64,000 nt of DNA from G963666535 sp963666535. GTDB lineage: Bacteria; Bacillota; Clostridia; Oscillospirales; Oscillospiraceae. The position numbers were made by a program, and so were the translations under genes. How positions within the stretch are numbered: position 1 is the first letter of the stretch; each line of letters starts with the position of its first letter. The notes under the pieces are model-generated. The model was given only the letters and a program-made list of their open reading frames with translations. It did no database searches and had not been told where the DNA came from. The stretch is from NCBI GenBank assembly GCA_963666535.1, contig OY762913.1, forward strand, positions 2,418,001 through 2,482,000, read 5' to 3'. This document shows positions 9,201 through 17,252 of the stretch, piece by piece.

Positions 9201-9335
9201 ATGGCAAAAGATAAAAATCAGAAAAAGTCGGCGCAGTCTGCCCAGTCCAGAAATAACAGCAAGGCCCCCACACAGGAGGAAACCACTCCCGCCACTCCCC
9301 GCCCCGGCACTCCTCAGCCCCGCAATTGCCGTTAA
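9201..9335 (+). CDS. Small basic hypothetical protein
   Basis: A 44-residue peptide beginning MAKDKNQKKSAQSAQ, with a Pro/Thr-rich second half ending in a single Cys (PRNCR). The ATG is preceded by ACGAGGTGAG, and a strong terminator follows 15 bases after the stop, which supports an independent small transcript. It is highly charged and probably disordered. No known family is recognised; spore-associated small proteins are one possibility but nothing in the sequence proves it. Confidence 0.55.
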   Translation: MAKDKNQKKSAQSAQSRNNSKAPTQEETTPATPRPGTPQPRNCR

Positions 9336-9350
9336 CACCCCTCTCATTGG

Positions 9351-9386
9351 AAAAGCCGACTCGTAAAAAACGAGCCGGCTTTTTTT
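9351..9386 (+). terminator. Intrinsic terminator after small ORF
   Basis: AAAAGCCGACTCG pairs with CGAGCCGGCTTTTTT around a short A-rich loop, followed by a T tract on the plus strand. Confidence 0.9.
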
Positions 9387-9416
9387 ATGGATTGCTACCC
9401 TGTGGTTTAACCGCAC

Positions 9417-9447
9417 GTGATAGAAAGCCGTAACGGCTTTCTATCAC
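9417..9447. repeat. Perfect 14-bp inverted repeat with 3-base loop
   Basis: GTGATAGAAAGCCG and CGGCTTTCTATCAC flank TAA. No T tract follows on either strand, so it is not an ordinary intrinsic terminator. It lies between two convergent transcripts (the small ORF and the pseudouridine synthase gene). Confidence 0.6.
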
Positions 9448-9521
9448 ACTGTCTTTCCCGCTGATCCCTTCAGCCTAAGCCTTTTCCACAGCCTCAACCA
9501 GTCCGTTTTTACGGGTCGGCC

Positions 9522-10424
9522 TTATGATCGGAAAAACCGCTGAAATTCTTTTGGTCTACTGGTACGAAAGGTCATTTCCTTTCCTGTGACGGGATGCCGC
9601 AGGGAAAGTTCTACCGCATGCAGTCCGAACCGCTCCACCACACTTGGCCCCGCACCGTATTTCCGGTCCCCTGTCACCGGGCAGTCAATATCCCCCAAAT
9701 GGACACGGATCTGGTTCTTTCTCCCCGAGTCGATCGTCACATCCAGCAGTGCGCTGCCACCGCGTTCCTCCAGTACCTTATAACGAGTGGTAGCCTCCTT
9801 GCCGTCCTTGATGGGGTGGTTTGTGGAATAGACCTGATGGGCCGAGGTCTCCCGCAGCCACGAGTGAATCGTGCCACTTTTTTCCTCAGGCACACCCTCA
9901 GTCACCGCCAAATACCGGCGGCAGGTTATAATGCTTTCCCACTTTTCCTGATACACGCGCTTTACCGCTTCGCTTTTGGCAAACATCAGCACACCGGAAG
10001 TATCCTTATCCAGCCGATGAATAATGAAAATGCGGTTTTGCGGATCTTCCCTCTTCACCCGGTCGCTGACCATGCGGTAGGCCGTTTGCTGCTTTTCGGT
10101 ATCTGTGGCAATGGAAAGCATCCCTACCGGCTTATTGATTACAATGATCTCATCATCCTCATACAAGACTTCAAAGGGAAGTGCCACCTCTTCCCGCTGG
10201 GGTGCGGCAATGCGCACCGTTTGCCCGGGATGCAGCGCATAGTCAAATTTTGTGGTGCACTTTTCAGCCACGCTTACCTGCCGGCGGGCAAGCATGGATT
10301 TGATCTGGTTTCGGGAACCTTTGACGCGCTCGAGCAAAAACGGCAGGAGCGTTGTCTCCTCCGTCACGCCATATTCCCGCGGCTCCGGCGGCCTGCGCCG
10401 ACGCCCATGGTCTTCTCGCTTCAT
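9522..10424 (-). CDS. RluA-family pseudouridine synthase
   Basis: Isomerises uridine to pseudouridine in ribosomal RNA (exact site not predictable). The 300-residue protein has an N-terminal S4-like RNA-binding domain (residues about 20-75) and a catalytic domain with the family motif HRLDKDTSG, where Asp139 is the catalytic aspartate. An Arg-rich N-terminal tail (KREDHGRRRRPPEPRE) precedes the S4 domain. GGAGGGG lies upstream of the ATG. It is transcribed leftwards, away from the tRNA-Gln remnant at 10489. Confidence 0.93.
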   Translation of the reverse strand: MKREDHGRRRRPPEPREYGVTEETTLLPFLLERVKGSRNQIKSMLARRQVSVAEKCTTKFDYALHPGQTVRIAAPQREEVALPFEVLYEDDEIIVINKPVGMLSIATDTEKQQTAYRMVSDRVKREDPQNRIFIIHRLDKDTSGVLMFAKSEAVKRVYQEKWESIITCRRYLAVTEGVPEEKSGTIHSWLRETSAHQVYSTNHPIKDGKEATTRYKVLEERGGSALLDVTIDSGRKNQIRVHLGDIDCPVTGDRKYGAGPSVVERFGLHAVELSLRHPVTGKEMTFRTSRPKEFQRFFRS

Positions 10425-10460
10425 TGGGTCACCCCTCCGTACATTTCATAATAAAAGAAA

Positions 10461-10487
10461 AACGGACAGTCAAAGACTGTCCGTTTT
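10461..10487 (-). terminator. Ancestral tRNA-Gln terminator
   Basis: AACGGACAGTC and GACTGTCCGTT form a perfect stem followed on the minus strand by TTTTTC. It lies just downstream of a tRNA-Gln 3'-half remnant, in the position a terminator for that tRNA would occupy. It is therefore probably the original tRNA terminator, displaced when the island inserted. Confidence 0.7.
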
Positions 10488-10488
10488 T

Positions 10489-10530
10489 TGGCAGCGGGTG
10501 GGGGATTTGAACCCCCACAAACGGAGTCAG
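10489..10530 (-). repeat. Distal attachment copy (tRNA-Gln 3' half)
   Basis: These 42 bases match the 3' half of the intact tRNA-Gln at 12031-12072 with a single G/A difference, and include the CCA end, T arm and half of the anticodon loop. The sequence then diverges completely. It cannot form a tRNA and reads as the chromosomal attachment half left after integration. Confidence 0.85.
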
Positions 10531-10752
10531 CGTCTATCAGTTTGCATTCTATTGATGCTATCATAGGTACAAGCAAATAGCAAGCAGATGTTCTCCACTG
10601 ATTTTTATAGCCCTACTATATCGTCCACATTACAGAAAAATAGCCCTGTGGCTATTTTCCATCTCTGCCGGGTGCAGCTTCATCTTACGCCGGCTACGAA
10701 TAATTTTTCTTTCTTTCATCGATAATAACACTTTGTAAAGCAGGAGGTAATT
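10531..10752. other. Non-coding AT-rich segment inside the island
   Basis: No gene is visible. A hairpin (GAAAAATAGCC with GGCTATTTTCC, about 10635-10660) lies in the middle, and AGGAGG appears just before the holin-like gene. No integrase fragment could be read. Confidence 0.5.
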
Positions 10753-11037
10753 ATGGAGAATTTTCCAATCATTCATACAAATTTTTGGGATGCAATTATA
10801 GCAGTACCTGTAGTACTGATCGTTACAGAAATGATTAAATTAATTTTCCCAATTCCACGTGCTTTTGTACCAACAATAGCAACTGTCATTGGACTGATCA
10901 TATCAATTTTCTTTGCACATAAGGGGAATCTAAGTGCAGGAATCTTTATGGGGGTTTTTTATGGAAATGCAGCGGTAGGCGCCTTTTCTTCCATGAAAAC
11001 ATCACTCATTGCATATAAAAAAAAGGGGGAAAAATGA
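10753..11037 (+). CDS. Small membrane protein, phage-holin-like
   Basis: A 94-residue protein with three hydrophobic stretches (about 13-32, 38-55 and 61-80). A basic/proline hinge lies between the first two (IKLIFPIPRAFVPTIATVIG), and the C-terminus is basic (YKKKGEK). This layout resembles A118-type phage holins, in which a first helix is followed by a proline hinge and a Gly-rich segment. CAGGAGG precedes the ATG. It lies inside the AT-rich tRNA-Gln island, which fits a phage-derived origin. No endolysin gene is nearby, so a lysis role is doubtful. Confidence 0.6.
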   Translation: MENFPIIHTNFWDAIIAVPVVLIVTEMIKLIFPIPRAFVPTIATVIGLIISIFFAHKGNLSAGIFMGVFYGNAAVGAFSSMKTSLIAYKKKGEK

Positions 11038-11140
11038 TAAGCTAACTTCCTAAGCGTAGACAATGATGCTCCTCGCATAGCCACCACTATAAAACATCGC
11101 GTGCTTTCGAAACCTAAAACGAACTGTTTTTTCGCTCATC

Positions 11141-11845
11141 CTACTCAAAAATATCTCTTGTCATCTTTTTTTTAATTTTTGCATAAACGCTGAGATGATT
11201 ATCCTGGTCACAGGTTGCTAAAAATACATCCGAAATATTTTTAATGCCTTGTTCTTGAAACTTCTTATGCAGCCACTTCTCATTGTTACCGGTAAATTTT
11301 AAATTATCAGCAATTATGTTGCCGTCAATTACAACATTGATTACCGGCTTTTCTTCCGGTGGTACAATTTTCAAATCATTTGGAGTAACAGCTCTATGAA
11401 TAGATAGCGGCAAAAAACTGATTTTCCCATTCGGCTCTAAAATTGCAGTCTGTAAATTTGCGATATTAAAATAACCGTTATTTCTGCATAACGTCAAAAA
11501 TTCGTTGACATCGATTCTTGCTTTTTTTAGGTTTGCTTCAAACAGCTTTCCATCTTCAAATAGAATCAGTGATTCACCGGTTAAAACTCTGCGCAACTTG
11601 ATTGATTTATAGCTGGCTACGGAAATGATTAAGGATAGCATTGCATATACAACCATTGCCGTTAGGGGCTTTTCAAATTCTTCGAGATTTGTAGCCATTT
11701 CTGCTGCAATTGATCCTATTGTAATTCCTGTTATATAATCGAACATACTAAGTTGTGACATCTGTTTATTCCCCATAACCTTTGTCAGAATAAACAATGT
11801 AATTACGGAGCCAGTAGATGTTAAACTTACATAAACTAATTCCAT
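11141..11845 (-). CDS. DUF421 / YetF-family membrane protein (island copy)
   Basis: A 234-residue protein with N-terminal membrane segments (about 1-85, including SVITLFILTKVMGNKQMSQL) and a C-terminal DUF421 domain (KKARIDVNEFLTLCRNNGYF, AILEPNGKISFLPLS). The longer in-frame reading runs into the tRNA gene, so the start was set at MELVYVSL, nine bases after GAGGAG. Its codons are strongly A/T-ending, unlike neighbouring genes, consistent with transfer in on the island. It is a distant paralogue of the protein at 7880; its function is unknown. Confidence 0.88.
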   Translation of the reverse strand: MELVYVSLTSTGSVITLFILTKVMGNKQMSQLSMFDYITGITIGSIAAEMATNLEEFEKPLTAMVVYAMLSLIISVASYKSIKLRRVLTGESLILFEDGKLFEANLKKARIDVNEFLTLCRNNGYFNIANLQTAILEPNGKISFLPLSIHRAVTPNDLKIVPPEEKPVINVVIDGNIIADNLKFTGNNEKWLHKKFQEQGIKNISDVFLATCDQDNHLSVYAKIKKKMTRDIFE

Positions 11846-11982
11846 GCCCGCAACTCCTCTCATATAGACTGTATAGCAATAAAATCCCCAAAACAGCATT
11901 TTATATGAATTAGTTGTTGCGTTGCCCATATGCAGCTCCATATTTCTGTATGGTAGCAATGTATCTAAAAACGGCAAAAGAC

Positions 11983-12023
11983 AAAAAAAAGGCCAAAACA
12001 TCCTGTAACAGGATATTTTGGCC
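11983..12023 (-). terminator. Terminator downstream of tRNA-Gln
   Basis: GGCCAAAACATCCTG and CAGGATATTTTGGCC form a 15-bp stem with a three-base loop, followed on the minus strand by eight T residues. It ends the tRNA-Gln transcript and was presumably supplied by the island, since the tRNA's older terminator is at 10461. Confidence 0.9.
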
Positions 12024-12030
12024 TCTCTCA

Positions 12031-12104
12031 TGGCAGCGGGTGAGGGATTTGAACCCCCACAAACGGAGTCAGAGTCCGGTGTGCTACCGTTACACAAACC
12101 CGCT
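12031..12104 (-). tRNA. tRNA-Gln (anticodon CTG)
   Basis: A 74-nt cloverleaf read on the minus strand. The acceptor AGCGGGT pairs with ACCCGCT, followed by discriminator G and an encoded CCA. The anticodon loop CTCTGAC gives CUG, which reads CAG. The T arm is GGGGG-TTCAAAT-CCCTC. Its 3' half is duplicated at 10489, marking it as an integration target. A strong promoter is directly upstream. Confidence 0.93.
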
Positions 12105-12136
12105 AAACAGCGCCCGCTATTGCAAGCGCGAAGATA

Positions 12137-12164
12137 ATTATATCAAAGTCGCGAAAAATGTCAA
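12137..12164 (-). promoter_or_regulatory. tRNA-Gln promoter
   Basis: Consensus TTGACA and TATAAT on the minus strand, 16 bases apart, about 33 bases before the tRNA. Confidence 0.88.
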
Positions 12165-12224
12165 GTGTATTTTCTCCTAAAAATCCTTTTTTTAGTCTGT
12201 GCTCTTTGTGGCCGCATATTTTTC

Positions 12225-12253
12225 TTGACAATTAGACTCCACTTCGATACAAT
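12225..12253 (+). promoter_or_regulatory. Promoter of the leuA T-box transcript
   Basis: TTGACA and TACAAT separated by exactly 17 bases, located immediately before the T-box leader. Confidence 0.88.
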
Positions 12254-12257
12254 AAAC

Positions 12258-12536
12258 GCAGTTTAATCTGAATAAAGGCAATGAAGGGAACAAGACATGG
12301 TCTCCCCCGTTTCAGAGAGTCGATGGTTGGTGGGAATCGACACGGAACTCCATGTGTATACTGGCCCCTGAGCCTTCCGCCTGAATCAATTTAGGGTGGA
12401 ACGTTTGGCCCCGTTACCGGCCAAAGCCTTGTTGGAGGCTAATGAGGAGCCGCGAGGAAACCCGCCGCTCGAACCAGGGTGGTACCACGCATATGATGCG
12501 TCCCTGACATTTCAAAAATGTCAGGGACGCTTTTTA
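12258..12536 (+). promoter_or_regulatory. Leucine T-box riboswitch leader
   Basis: A tRNA-sensing leader controlling leuA. The conserved T-box sequence AGGGTGGTACCACGC is at about 12476-12490, preceded by the antiterminator region. Stem I features (AGAGAGTCGATGGTTGGTGG) are present, and the candidate specifier CTC, after GAA, is at 12348-12350, a leucine codon matching the downstream gene. A perfect terminator stem (12498-12512 with 12516-12530) and T tract end the leader. Uncharged tRNA-Leu should stabilise the antiterminator and switch on leuA. Confidence 0.93.
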
Positions 12537-12572
12537 TTTCCCTGACACGCCATGAAGAAGGAGGAAACCCCC

Positions 12573-14252
12573 ATGAAAGAAGCTTACGAAAAATACATTC
12601 CGTTTCAACCCGAGGTGATGGAAACCCGCGACTGGCCCTCCCAGGTCATTACAAAAGCGCCAATCTGGTGCAGCGTGGACATGCGAGACGGCAATCAGGC
12701 GCTGGTGGACCCCATGAACCTGCAGGAAAAGTTAGAGTTTTTTCAAACGCTGATTGCCATCGGTGTCAAGGAGATCGAGGTCGGCTTTCCCTCCGCGTCG
12801 GACACCGAATATGAAATCCTGCGCACCCTGATCGAGGGCAATTATATCCCTGACGACGTGACCATTCAGGTTCTGGTCCAGGCGCGGAAACATCTGATCA
12901 TAAAAACCTTTGAAGCCATTCAAGGGGCGAAAAACGTTATTTTGCACTTCTACAACTCCACTTCTACCCTCCAGCGCAAAGTGGTGTTCCAGTCCGAGAT
13001 GGACGGCATCATCAAAATTGCCACAGATGCGGCCGCCCTTATTCAGGAGCTTAGTCAGCCGGTCATCGACAGCGGTGTCAATCTACGCTACGAATACTCG
13101 CCCGAAAGCTTCACGGGTACCGAAATGGACAACGCCGTGGCCATCTGCCAGGCAGTCATCGACACCATCGGCGCCACCCCGGAGCACCCCATCATTCTCA
13201 ACCTTCCGGCCACGGTGGAGTGCTGTATGCCCAATCAGTATGCCGACCAGATCGAATATTTCATCAAGCACCTGCCCTCCCGTACCAGTGCCATCATCTC
13301 TCTCCATCCCCACAATGACCGCGGCACCGGCGTAGCTGCCACCGAGCTGGCTCTTCTGGCTGGCGCGGATCGGGTGGAAGCCACTTTGTTTGGCAATGGC
13401 GAACGCACCGGCAATGTGGACATGGTGACCCTTGCCATGAACATGTACACCCAAGGCATCGACCCCAAGCTGGACTTTTCCGATATCAACAAGATACGTG
13501 ATATGTTCGAGCGCACCACCAAGATGAAGATCGGCGACCGCCAGCCCTATGTCGGCAAGCTGGTATTCACAGCCTTCTCCGGCTCTCACCAGGACGCCAT
13601 CAATAAAGGCGTACAGTATATGCATCACTCCCAATCCGATTTTTGGGAAGTACCCTATCTGCCCATTGACCCCGCCGATGTTGGTCGGCAGTACGAGCCA
13701 ATCATCCGCATCAACAGCCAGTCCGGCAAGGGCGGAGCCGCCTTTGTGATGTCCAACAACTTTGGTTATGACCTCCCCAAGGCCATGCATCCCGAATTTG
13801 GCGCTATTGTTCAGCACGAAACCGACCGGGTTGGCACTGAGCTGCAGCCCGAAACGATTTTCAATCTTTTTAAAACCAATTATCTGGATGTGGACGGCCC
13901 CTACCAGCTGCTCAAGCACTCTTTCCATGAAGAAACCTCCGAAGGAAACTCCCACGTCATCTTTACCGGCACGCTCCGTCACAAGGACACCACATTTGAT
14001 GTCAGCGGCGAGGGCAACGGCCCGATTGACGCCTTCTTTAACGCCATCCACGGGCAAAGAATGGATCGCTTCACCTTTGTAGATTATAAGGAGCATGCCA
14101 TTTCCAAAGGCTCGGACTCCCAGGCCGTCGCCTATATCCAGCTGCATACGCAGGACGGGCAAGACGTCTTTGGTGTCGGCATATCTCATAACATTAACCT
14201 TGCGCCGCTGCTTGGCATTCTCTGTGCCATCAACCGCGCCATGGGAGAATAA
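12573..14252 (+). CDS. leuA: 2-isopropylmalate synthase (type 2 LeuA)
   Basis: Condenses acetyl-CoA with 2-oxoisovalerate, the first committed step of leucine synthesis. The 559-residue length and sequence fit the LeuA type 2 group. A TIM-barrel DRE-type catalytic domain carries the metal/substrate motif SVDMRDGNQAL and metal-binding HPHNDRGTG. A C-terminal LeuA allosteric domain (about 430-559) follows. The start at MKEAYEKY is chosen because AAGGAGG lies eight bases before it; an in-frame ATG 21 bases upstream overlaps that site. It is controlled by the leucine T-box. leuBCD are not adjacent. Confidence 0.95.
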   Translation: MKEAYEKYIPFQPEVMETRDWPSQVITKAPIWCSVDMRDGNQALVDPMNLQEKLEFFQTLIAIGVKEIEVGFPSASDTEYEILRTLIEGNYIPDDVTIQVLVQARKHLIIKTFEAIQGAKNVILHFYNSTSTLQRKVVFQSEMDGIIKIATDAAALIQELSQPVIDSGVNLRYEYSPESFTGTEMDNAVAICQAVIDTIGATPEHPIILNLPATVECCMPNQYADQIEYFIKHLPSRTSAIISLHPHNDRGTGVAATELALLAGADRVEATLFGNGERTGNVDMVTLAMNMYTQGIDPKLDFSDINKIRDMFERTTKMKIGDRQPYVGKLVFTAFSGSHQDAINKGVQYMHHSQSDFWEVPYLPIDPADVGRQYEPIIRINSQSGKGGAAFVMSNNFGYDLPKAMHPEFGAIVQHETDRVGTELQPETIFNLFKTNYLDVDGPYQLLKHSFHEETSEGNSHVIFTGTLRHKDTTFDVSGEGNGPIDAFFNAIHGQRMDRFTFVDYKEHAISKGSDSQAVAYIQLHTQDGQDVFGVGISHNINLAPLLGILCAINRAMGE

Positions 14253-14274
14253 CTCCCCACCTTCCTCACTCCAA

Positions 14275-14312
14275 CCGGAGGGTCGCATTTTGTGCGGCCC
14301 TTCGGCTTTTTT
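14275..14312 (+). terminator. leuA terminator
   Basis: CCGGAGGGTCGCA pairs with TGCGGCCCTTCGG (with G-U pairs) and is followed by CTTTTTT. Confidence 0.85.
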
Positions 14313-14405
14313 GTGTTTCTTTTCAGAATGTGCATATCGTCTGTCTCAAATTGTTAAAATAGAGGTATTGCTTGCGTTTCCATGCCTTTTTCTGCCTGTT
14401 TTCCG

Positions 14406-14433
14406 TTGACTTTCCAGGGTTCAAGCGTATAAT
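14406..14433 (+). promoter_or_regulatory. Phosphoketolase promoter
   Basis: TTGACT and TATAAT separated by 16 bases, 34 bases before the phosphoketolase start codon. Confidence 0.8.
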
Positions 14434-14467
14434 TTAATTTAAGACTGCATTTAAGGAGGTTCTTAAT

Positions 14468-16897
14468 ATGCCAAAGACTTCAATCGCTGAAAATAAGTCC
14501 ACCGCTAAATCACCTGCGCGGATGTCAAAGCGCGAACCACTCACAGAGGACGAGTTGCAAAAGCTTGACGCCTACTGGCGCGCTTCTAACTATCTCGCTG
14601 CAGGGCAGCTCTATCTGCTGGAAAATCCCCTGCTTCGCACACCGCTCAAACCTGAACAAATTAAACAGAAAATCGTTGGCCACTGGGGTACTGTTCCCGG
14701 TCAAAACTTCATTTATACCCATCTCAACCGCGTCATCAACAAATACGATCTTGATATGATTTACCTCTCCGGCCCCGGTCACGGGGGAAACGCCATGGTG
14801 GCACAGACCTATCTGGAGGGCACATACAGTGAGATCTATCCAAACATCAGCCAGGATACAGCCGGAATGCAAAAGCTCTTCCGCCAATTCTCCTTCCCCG
14901 GGGGTATTCCCAGCCATGTGGCGCCCGAAACCCCTGGGTCCATCAACGAGGGAGGCGAACTGGGCTATTCTCTCGCCCACGCCTTTGGTGCCGTGATGGA
15001 TAACCCCGATCTGATTGCGGCCTGCGTGGTGGGAGACGGCGAGGCTGAAACAGGTCCCCTTGCCACTTCCTGGCACTCCAACAAGTTTTTGAATGCTGCC
15101 ACAGACGGCGCGGTGCTGCCCATTCTCCATTTGAACGGATTCAAGATTGCAAACCCCACCATATTTGCCCGCATCTCCCACGAAGAGGTGGAGCAGTTTT
15201 TCAAGGGCTGTGGATGGGAGCCACGCTTTGTGGAGGGGGACGAGCCCGCCCAGATGCATCAAAAAATGGCCGCAGCATTGGACTGGGCCGTGCGTGAAAT
15301 TCACCGCATTCAGGAGTCAGCCCGGATCGGCGGAGAGACTGTGCGTCCCCGCTGGCCGATGATTGTGTTCCGTACGCCCAAGGGCTGGACCGGCCCCAAG
15401 GAGATCGACGGCAAGATGGTGGAAGGCTCTTTCCGCGCCCATCAGGTTCCTATCTCCATGGAACATCCGGAGCATCTTGCTCCTTTGGAACAATGGCTGA
15501 AAAGCTACCGGCCCGAAGATCTGTTCGACAAAAACGGCACGTTGATCCCAGAACTGCGAGAGCTGGCCCCTCAAGGCAACCGCCGCATGGGCGCCAACCC
15601 CCACGCCAACGGTGGGCTGCTCCTGCGCGACCTGCGGATGCCTGATTTCCGCAAGTATGCCCTTGAGGTTCCCTCCCCGGGGGAGAAAGAAGCACAGGAC
15701 ATGCTGGTGCTGGGCGAATTCGTCCGCGACATCATGAAGCTCAATCTAGAGTCCCGCAACTTCCGCATTTTCGCACCGGACGAGACCATGTCCAATCGCC
15801 TTGGCCCTGTCTTTGAGGTGACCGGTCGGCGCTGGGAGGCTGATGCCAACAAATCCGATGAATTCCTTGACCCCGACGGCCGCGTCGTCGACTCCATGCT
15901 CTCGGAGCATATGTGTGAGGGGTGGCTGGAGGGGTATCTGCTCACCGGTCGCCATGGCTTTTTCAACAGCTATGAGGCGTTTATCCGCGTAGTGGACTCC
16001 ATGTTCTCCCAGCATGCCAAATGGCTCAAAACCTGTCGAGCGCTGCCCTGGCGGCAGGACATTTCCTCTTTGAACTATATTCTTTCCTCCAACGTGTGGC
16101 AGCAGGATCACAACGGCTTCACCCATCAAGACCCCGGCTTCCTCGACCATGTGGCAGACAAGAAAGCAGACGTGGTACGCCTGTACCTGCCACCAGACTC
16201 CAACTGTCTGCTCTCCTGTTTCGATCATTGCATCCGCAGCAAGAACTATGTCAATGTTTTGGTCACCTCTAAACATCCCCGTCCCCAGTGGCTGACCATG
16301 GAGCAGGCGATCAAGCACTGTACCCAGGGCATCGGTATTTGGGATTGGGCCAGCAACGATCAGGGGGAGGAACCAGACGTGGTCATGGCCTGCTGCGGCG
16401 ATACGCCCACTTTGGAGACACTGGCCGCTGTGACCATCCTGCGCCACTACCTCCCCGACCTGAAAATTCGCGTGATCAACGTCATTGATCTGATGAAACT
16501 GCAGCCCCACAACGAGCATCCCCACGGGCTGACCGATGAGGACTATGACCTTCTATTTACGAAGGAAAAGCCCATCGTCTTTGCGTTCCACGGCTATCCC
16601 AAGCTCATTCACGAGCTGACCTACCGCCGTCACAACAAAGGCCTCCATGTCCGTGGTTACAAGGAGGAGGGAACCATCACCACCCCCTTCGATATGCGGG
16701 TGCTCAACGACATTGATCGGTTCAGTCTGGTCATCGACACGGTAAAGCGACTTCCCCACCTGGGCAACCGCGGCGCTTATATCGTGCAGGCCATGCGTGA
16801 TAAACTGGTTGAGCATAAGCAATATATCTATCAAAACGGCATGGATATGCCGGAAATCCGTGACTGGATGTGGAACGAAGGCAGGGGCAACTATTAA
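14468..16897 (+). CDS. xfp: Phosphoketolase (xylulose-5-phosphate / fructose-6-phosphate)
   Basis: A thiamine-diphosphate enzyme that cleaves xylulose 5-phosphate (and often fructose 6-phosphate) to acetyl phosphate, glyceraldehyde 3-phosphate and water. The 809-residue length is typical. Visible motifs are IYLSGPGHGGNAMVAQ near the N-terminus, the PETPGSINEGGELGYSLAHA stretch and the ThDP-binding GDGEAETGPLATSWHSNK. AAGGAGG precedes the ATG. It is monocistronic under its own strong promoter; acetate kinase, the usual partner, is not in the window. It suggests a route from pentoses or hexoses to acetyl phosphate. Confidence 0.97.
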   Translation: MPKTSIAENKSTAKSPARMSKREPLTEDELQKLDAYWRASNYLAAGQLYLLENPLLRTPLKPEQIKQKIVGHWGTVPGQNFIYTHLNRVINKYDLDMIYLSGPGHGGNAMVAQTYLEGTYSEIYPNISQDTAGMQKLFRQFSFPGGIPSHVAPETPGSINEGGELGYSLAHAFGAVMDNPDLIAACVVGDGEAETGPLATSWHSNKFLNAATDGAVLPILHLNGFKIANPTIFARISHEEVEQFFKGCGWEPRFVEGDEPAQMHQKMAAALDWAVREIHRIQESARIGGETVRPRWPMIVFRTPKGWTGPKEIDGKMVEGSFRAHQVPISMEHPEHLAPLEQWLKSYRPEDLFDKNGTLIPELRELAPQGNRRMGANPHANGGLLLRDLRMPDFRKYALEVPSPGEKEAQDMLVLGEFVRDIMKLNLESRNFRIFAPDETMSNRLGPVFEVTGRRWEADANKSDEFLDPDGRVVDSMLSEHMCEGWLEGYLLTGRHGFFNSYEAFIRVVDSMFSQHAKWLKTCRALPWRQDISSLNYILSSNVWQQDHNGFTHQDPGFLDHVADKKADVVRLYLPPDSNCLLSCFDHCIRSKNYVNVLVTSKHPRPQWLTMEQAIKHCTQGIGIWDWASNDQGEEPDVVMACCGDTPTLETLAAVTILRHYLPDLKIRVINVIDLMKLQPHNEHPHGLTDEDYDLLFTKEKPIVFAFHGYPKLIHELTYRRHNKGLHVRGYKEEGTITTPFDMRVLNDIDRFSLVIDTVKRLPHLGNRGAYIVQAMRDKLVEHKQYIYQNGMDMPEIRDWMWNEGRGNY

Positions 16898-16938
16898 CCG
16901 TCGCCCCCCTATCTTTTATGTAAACCACTTAGTGCTAA

Positions 16939-16985
16939 AGCTCCTTTCTTTCGGGCATACTAAGCCCGGAAGAAAGGAGCTCTTT
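16939..16985 (+). terminator. Hairpin after xfp that contains the next gene's RBS
   Basis: Left arm 16939-16956 pairs with right arm 16964-16981 at 17 of 18 positions, followed by CTTTT. It should act as the xfp terminator. Its right arm includes AGAAAGGAG, the ribosome binding site of the gene starting at 16987, so any read-through message would have that site sequestered. Confidence 0.75.
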
Positions 16986-16986
16986 T

Positions 16987-17187
16987 ATGCAAAACAATCC
17001 AATTAATGATCTCCCTATGGGGCTGGGGATGGCCCTGGCGCAAAACACTGCGGCTCTGGAGTATTTTACCGCGCTCTCCCCGGACGAGCAGCGCCGTGTT
17101 ATCTCCCACACGCACAGCATTACGTCCCAAGGGGAAATGCGTTCCTATGTCCAATCTCTCGGCAGTTCTTCCTCCCCTCTTTTTTAA
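16987..17187 (+). CDS. Small conserved-looking hypothetical protein
   Basis: A 66-residue soluble protein containing MALAQNTAALEYFTALSPDE and ending in a Ser-rich tail. It looks alpha-helical with no membrane segment or cysteines. Short proteins with this look recur in Clostridia, but no function is known to me. AGAAAGGAG lies seven bases before the ATG, buried in the terminator-like hairpin after xfp. It is followed by another tiny gene with the same arrangement. Confidence 0.65.
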   Translation: MQNNPINDLPMGLGMALAQNTAALEYFTALSPDEQRRVISHTHSITSQGEMRSYVQSLGSSSSPLF

Positions 17188-17252
17188 AAAGTGAAAAAAA
17201 GAAAAGAACCACACCCATATTCCACATACAATAGAGTATGGGGGGTGGTTCT

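Larger units (their letters stand above)
10489..12072. mobile_element. Mini-island integrated in tRNA-Gln
   Basis: A 42-base direct repeat (41 identical) bounds this 1.5-kb segment. One copy is the 3' half of the intact tRNA-Gln (12031-12072), the other a truncated remnant (10489-10530). Identity stops inside the anticodon loop, the usual crossover point for tRNA-targeting tyrosine recombinases. The interior is visibly AT-rich (for example 19 of 60 bases are G/C at 11221-11280, versus 33 of 60 at 13201-13260). It carries a holin-like gene and a DUF421 gene but no recombinase, so it is a deletion remnant or an element mobilised in trans. Confidence 0.8.

Noticed and set aside
11846..12097. A longer N-terminus for the island DUF421 protein reaching into tRNA-Gln
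   Set aside because: It would translate the tRNA and its terminator; GAGGAG marks the downstream start.
13083..14288. A 401-codon minus-strand frame opposite leuA
   Set aside because: It is a shadow of the LeuA reading frame; the T-box and conserved motifs support only the plus strand.
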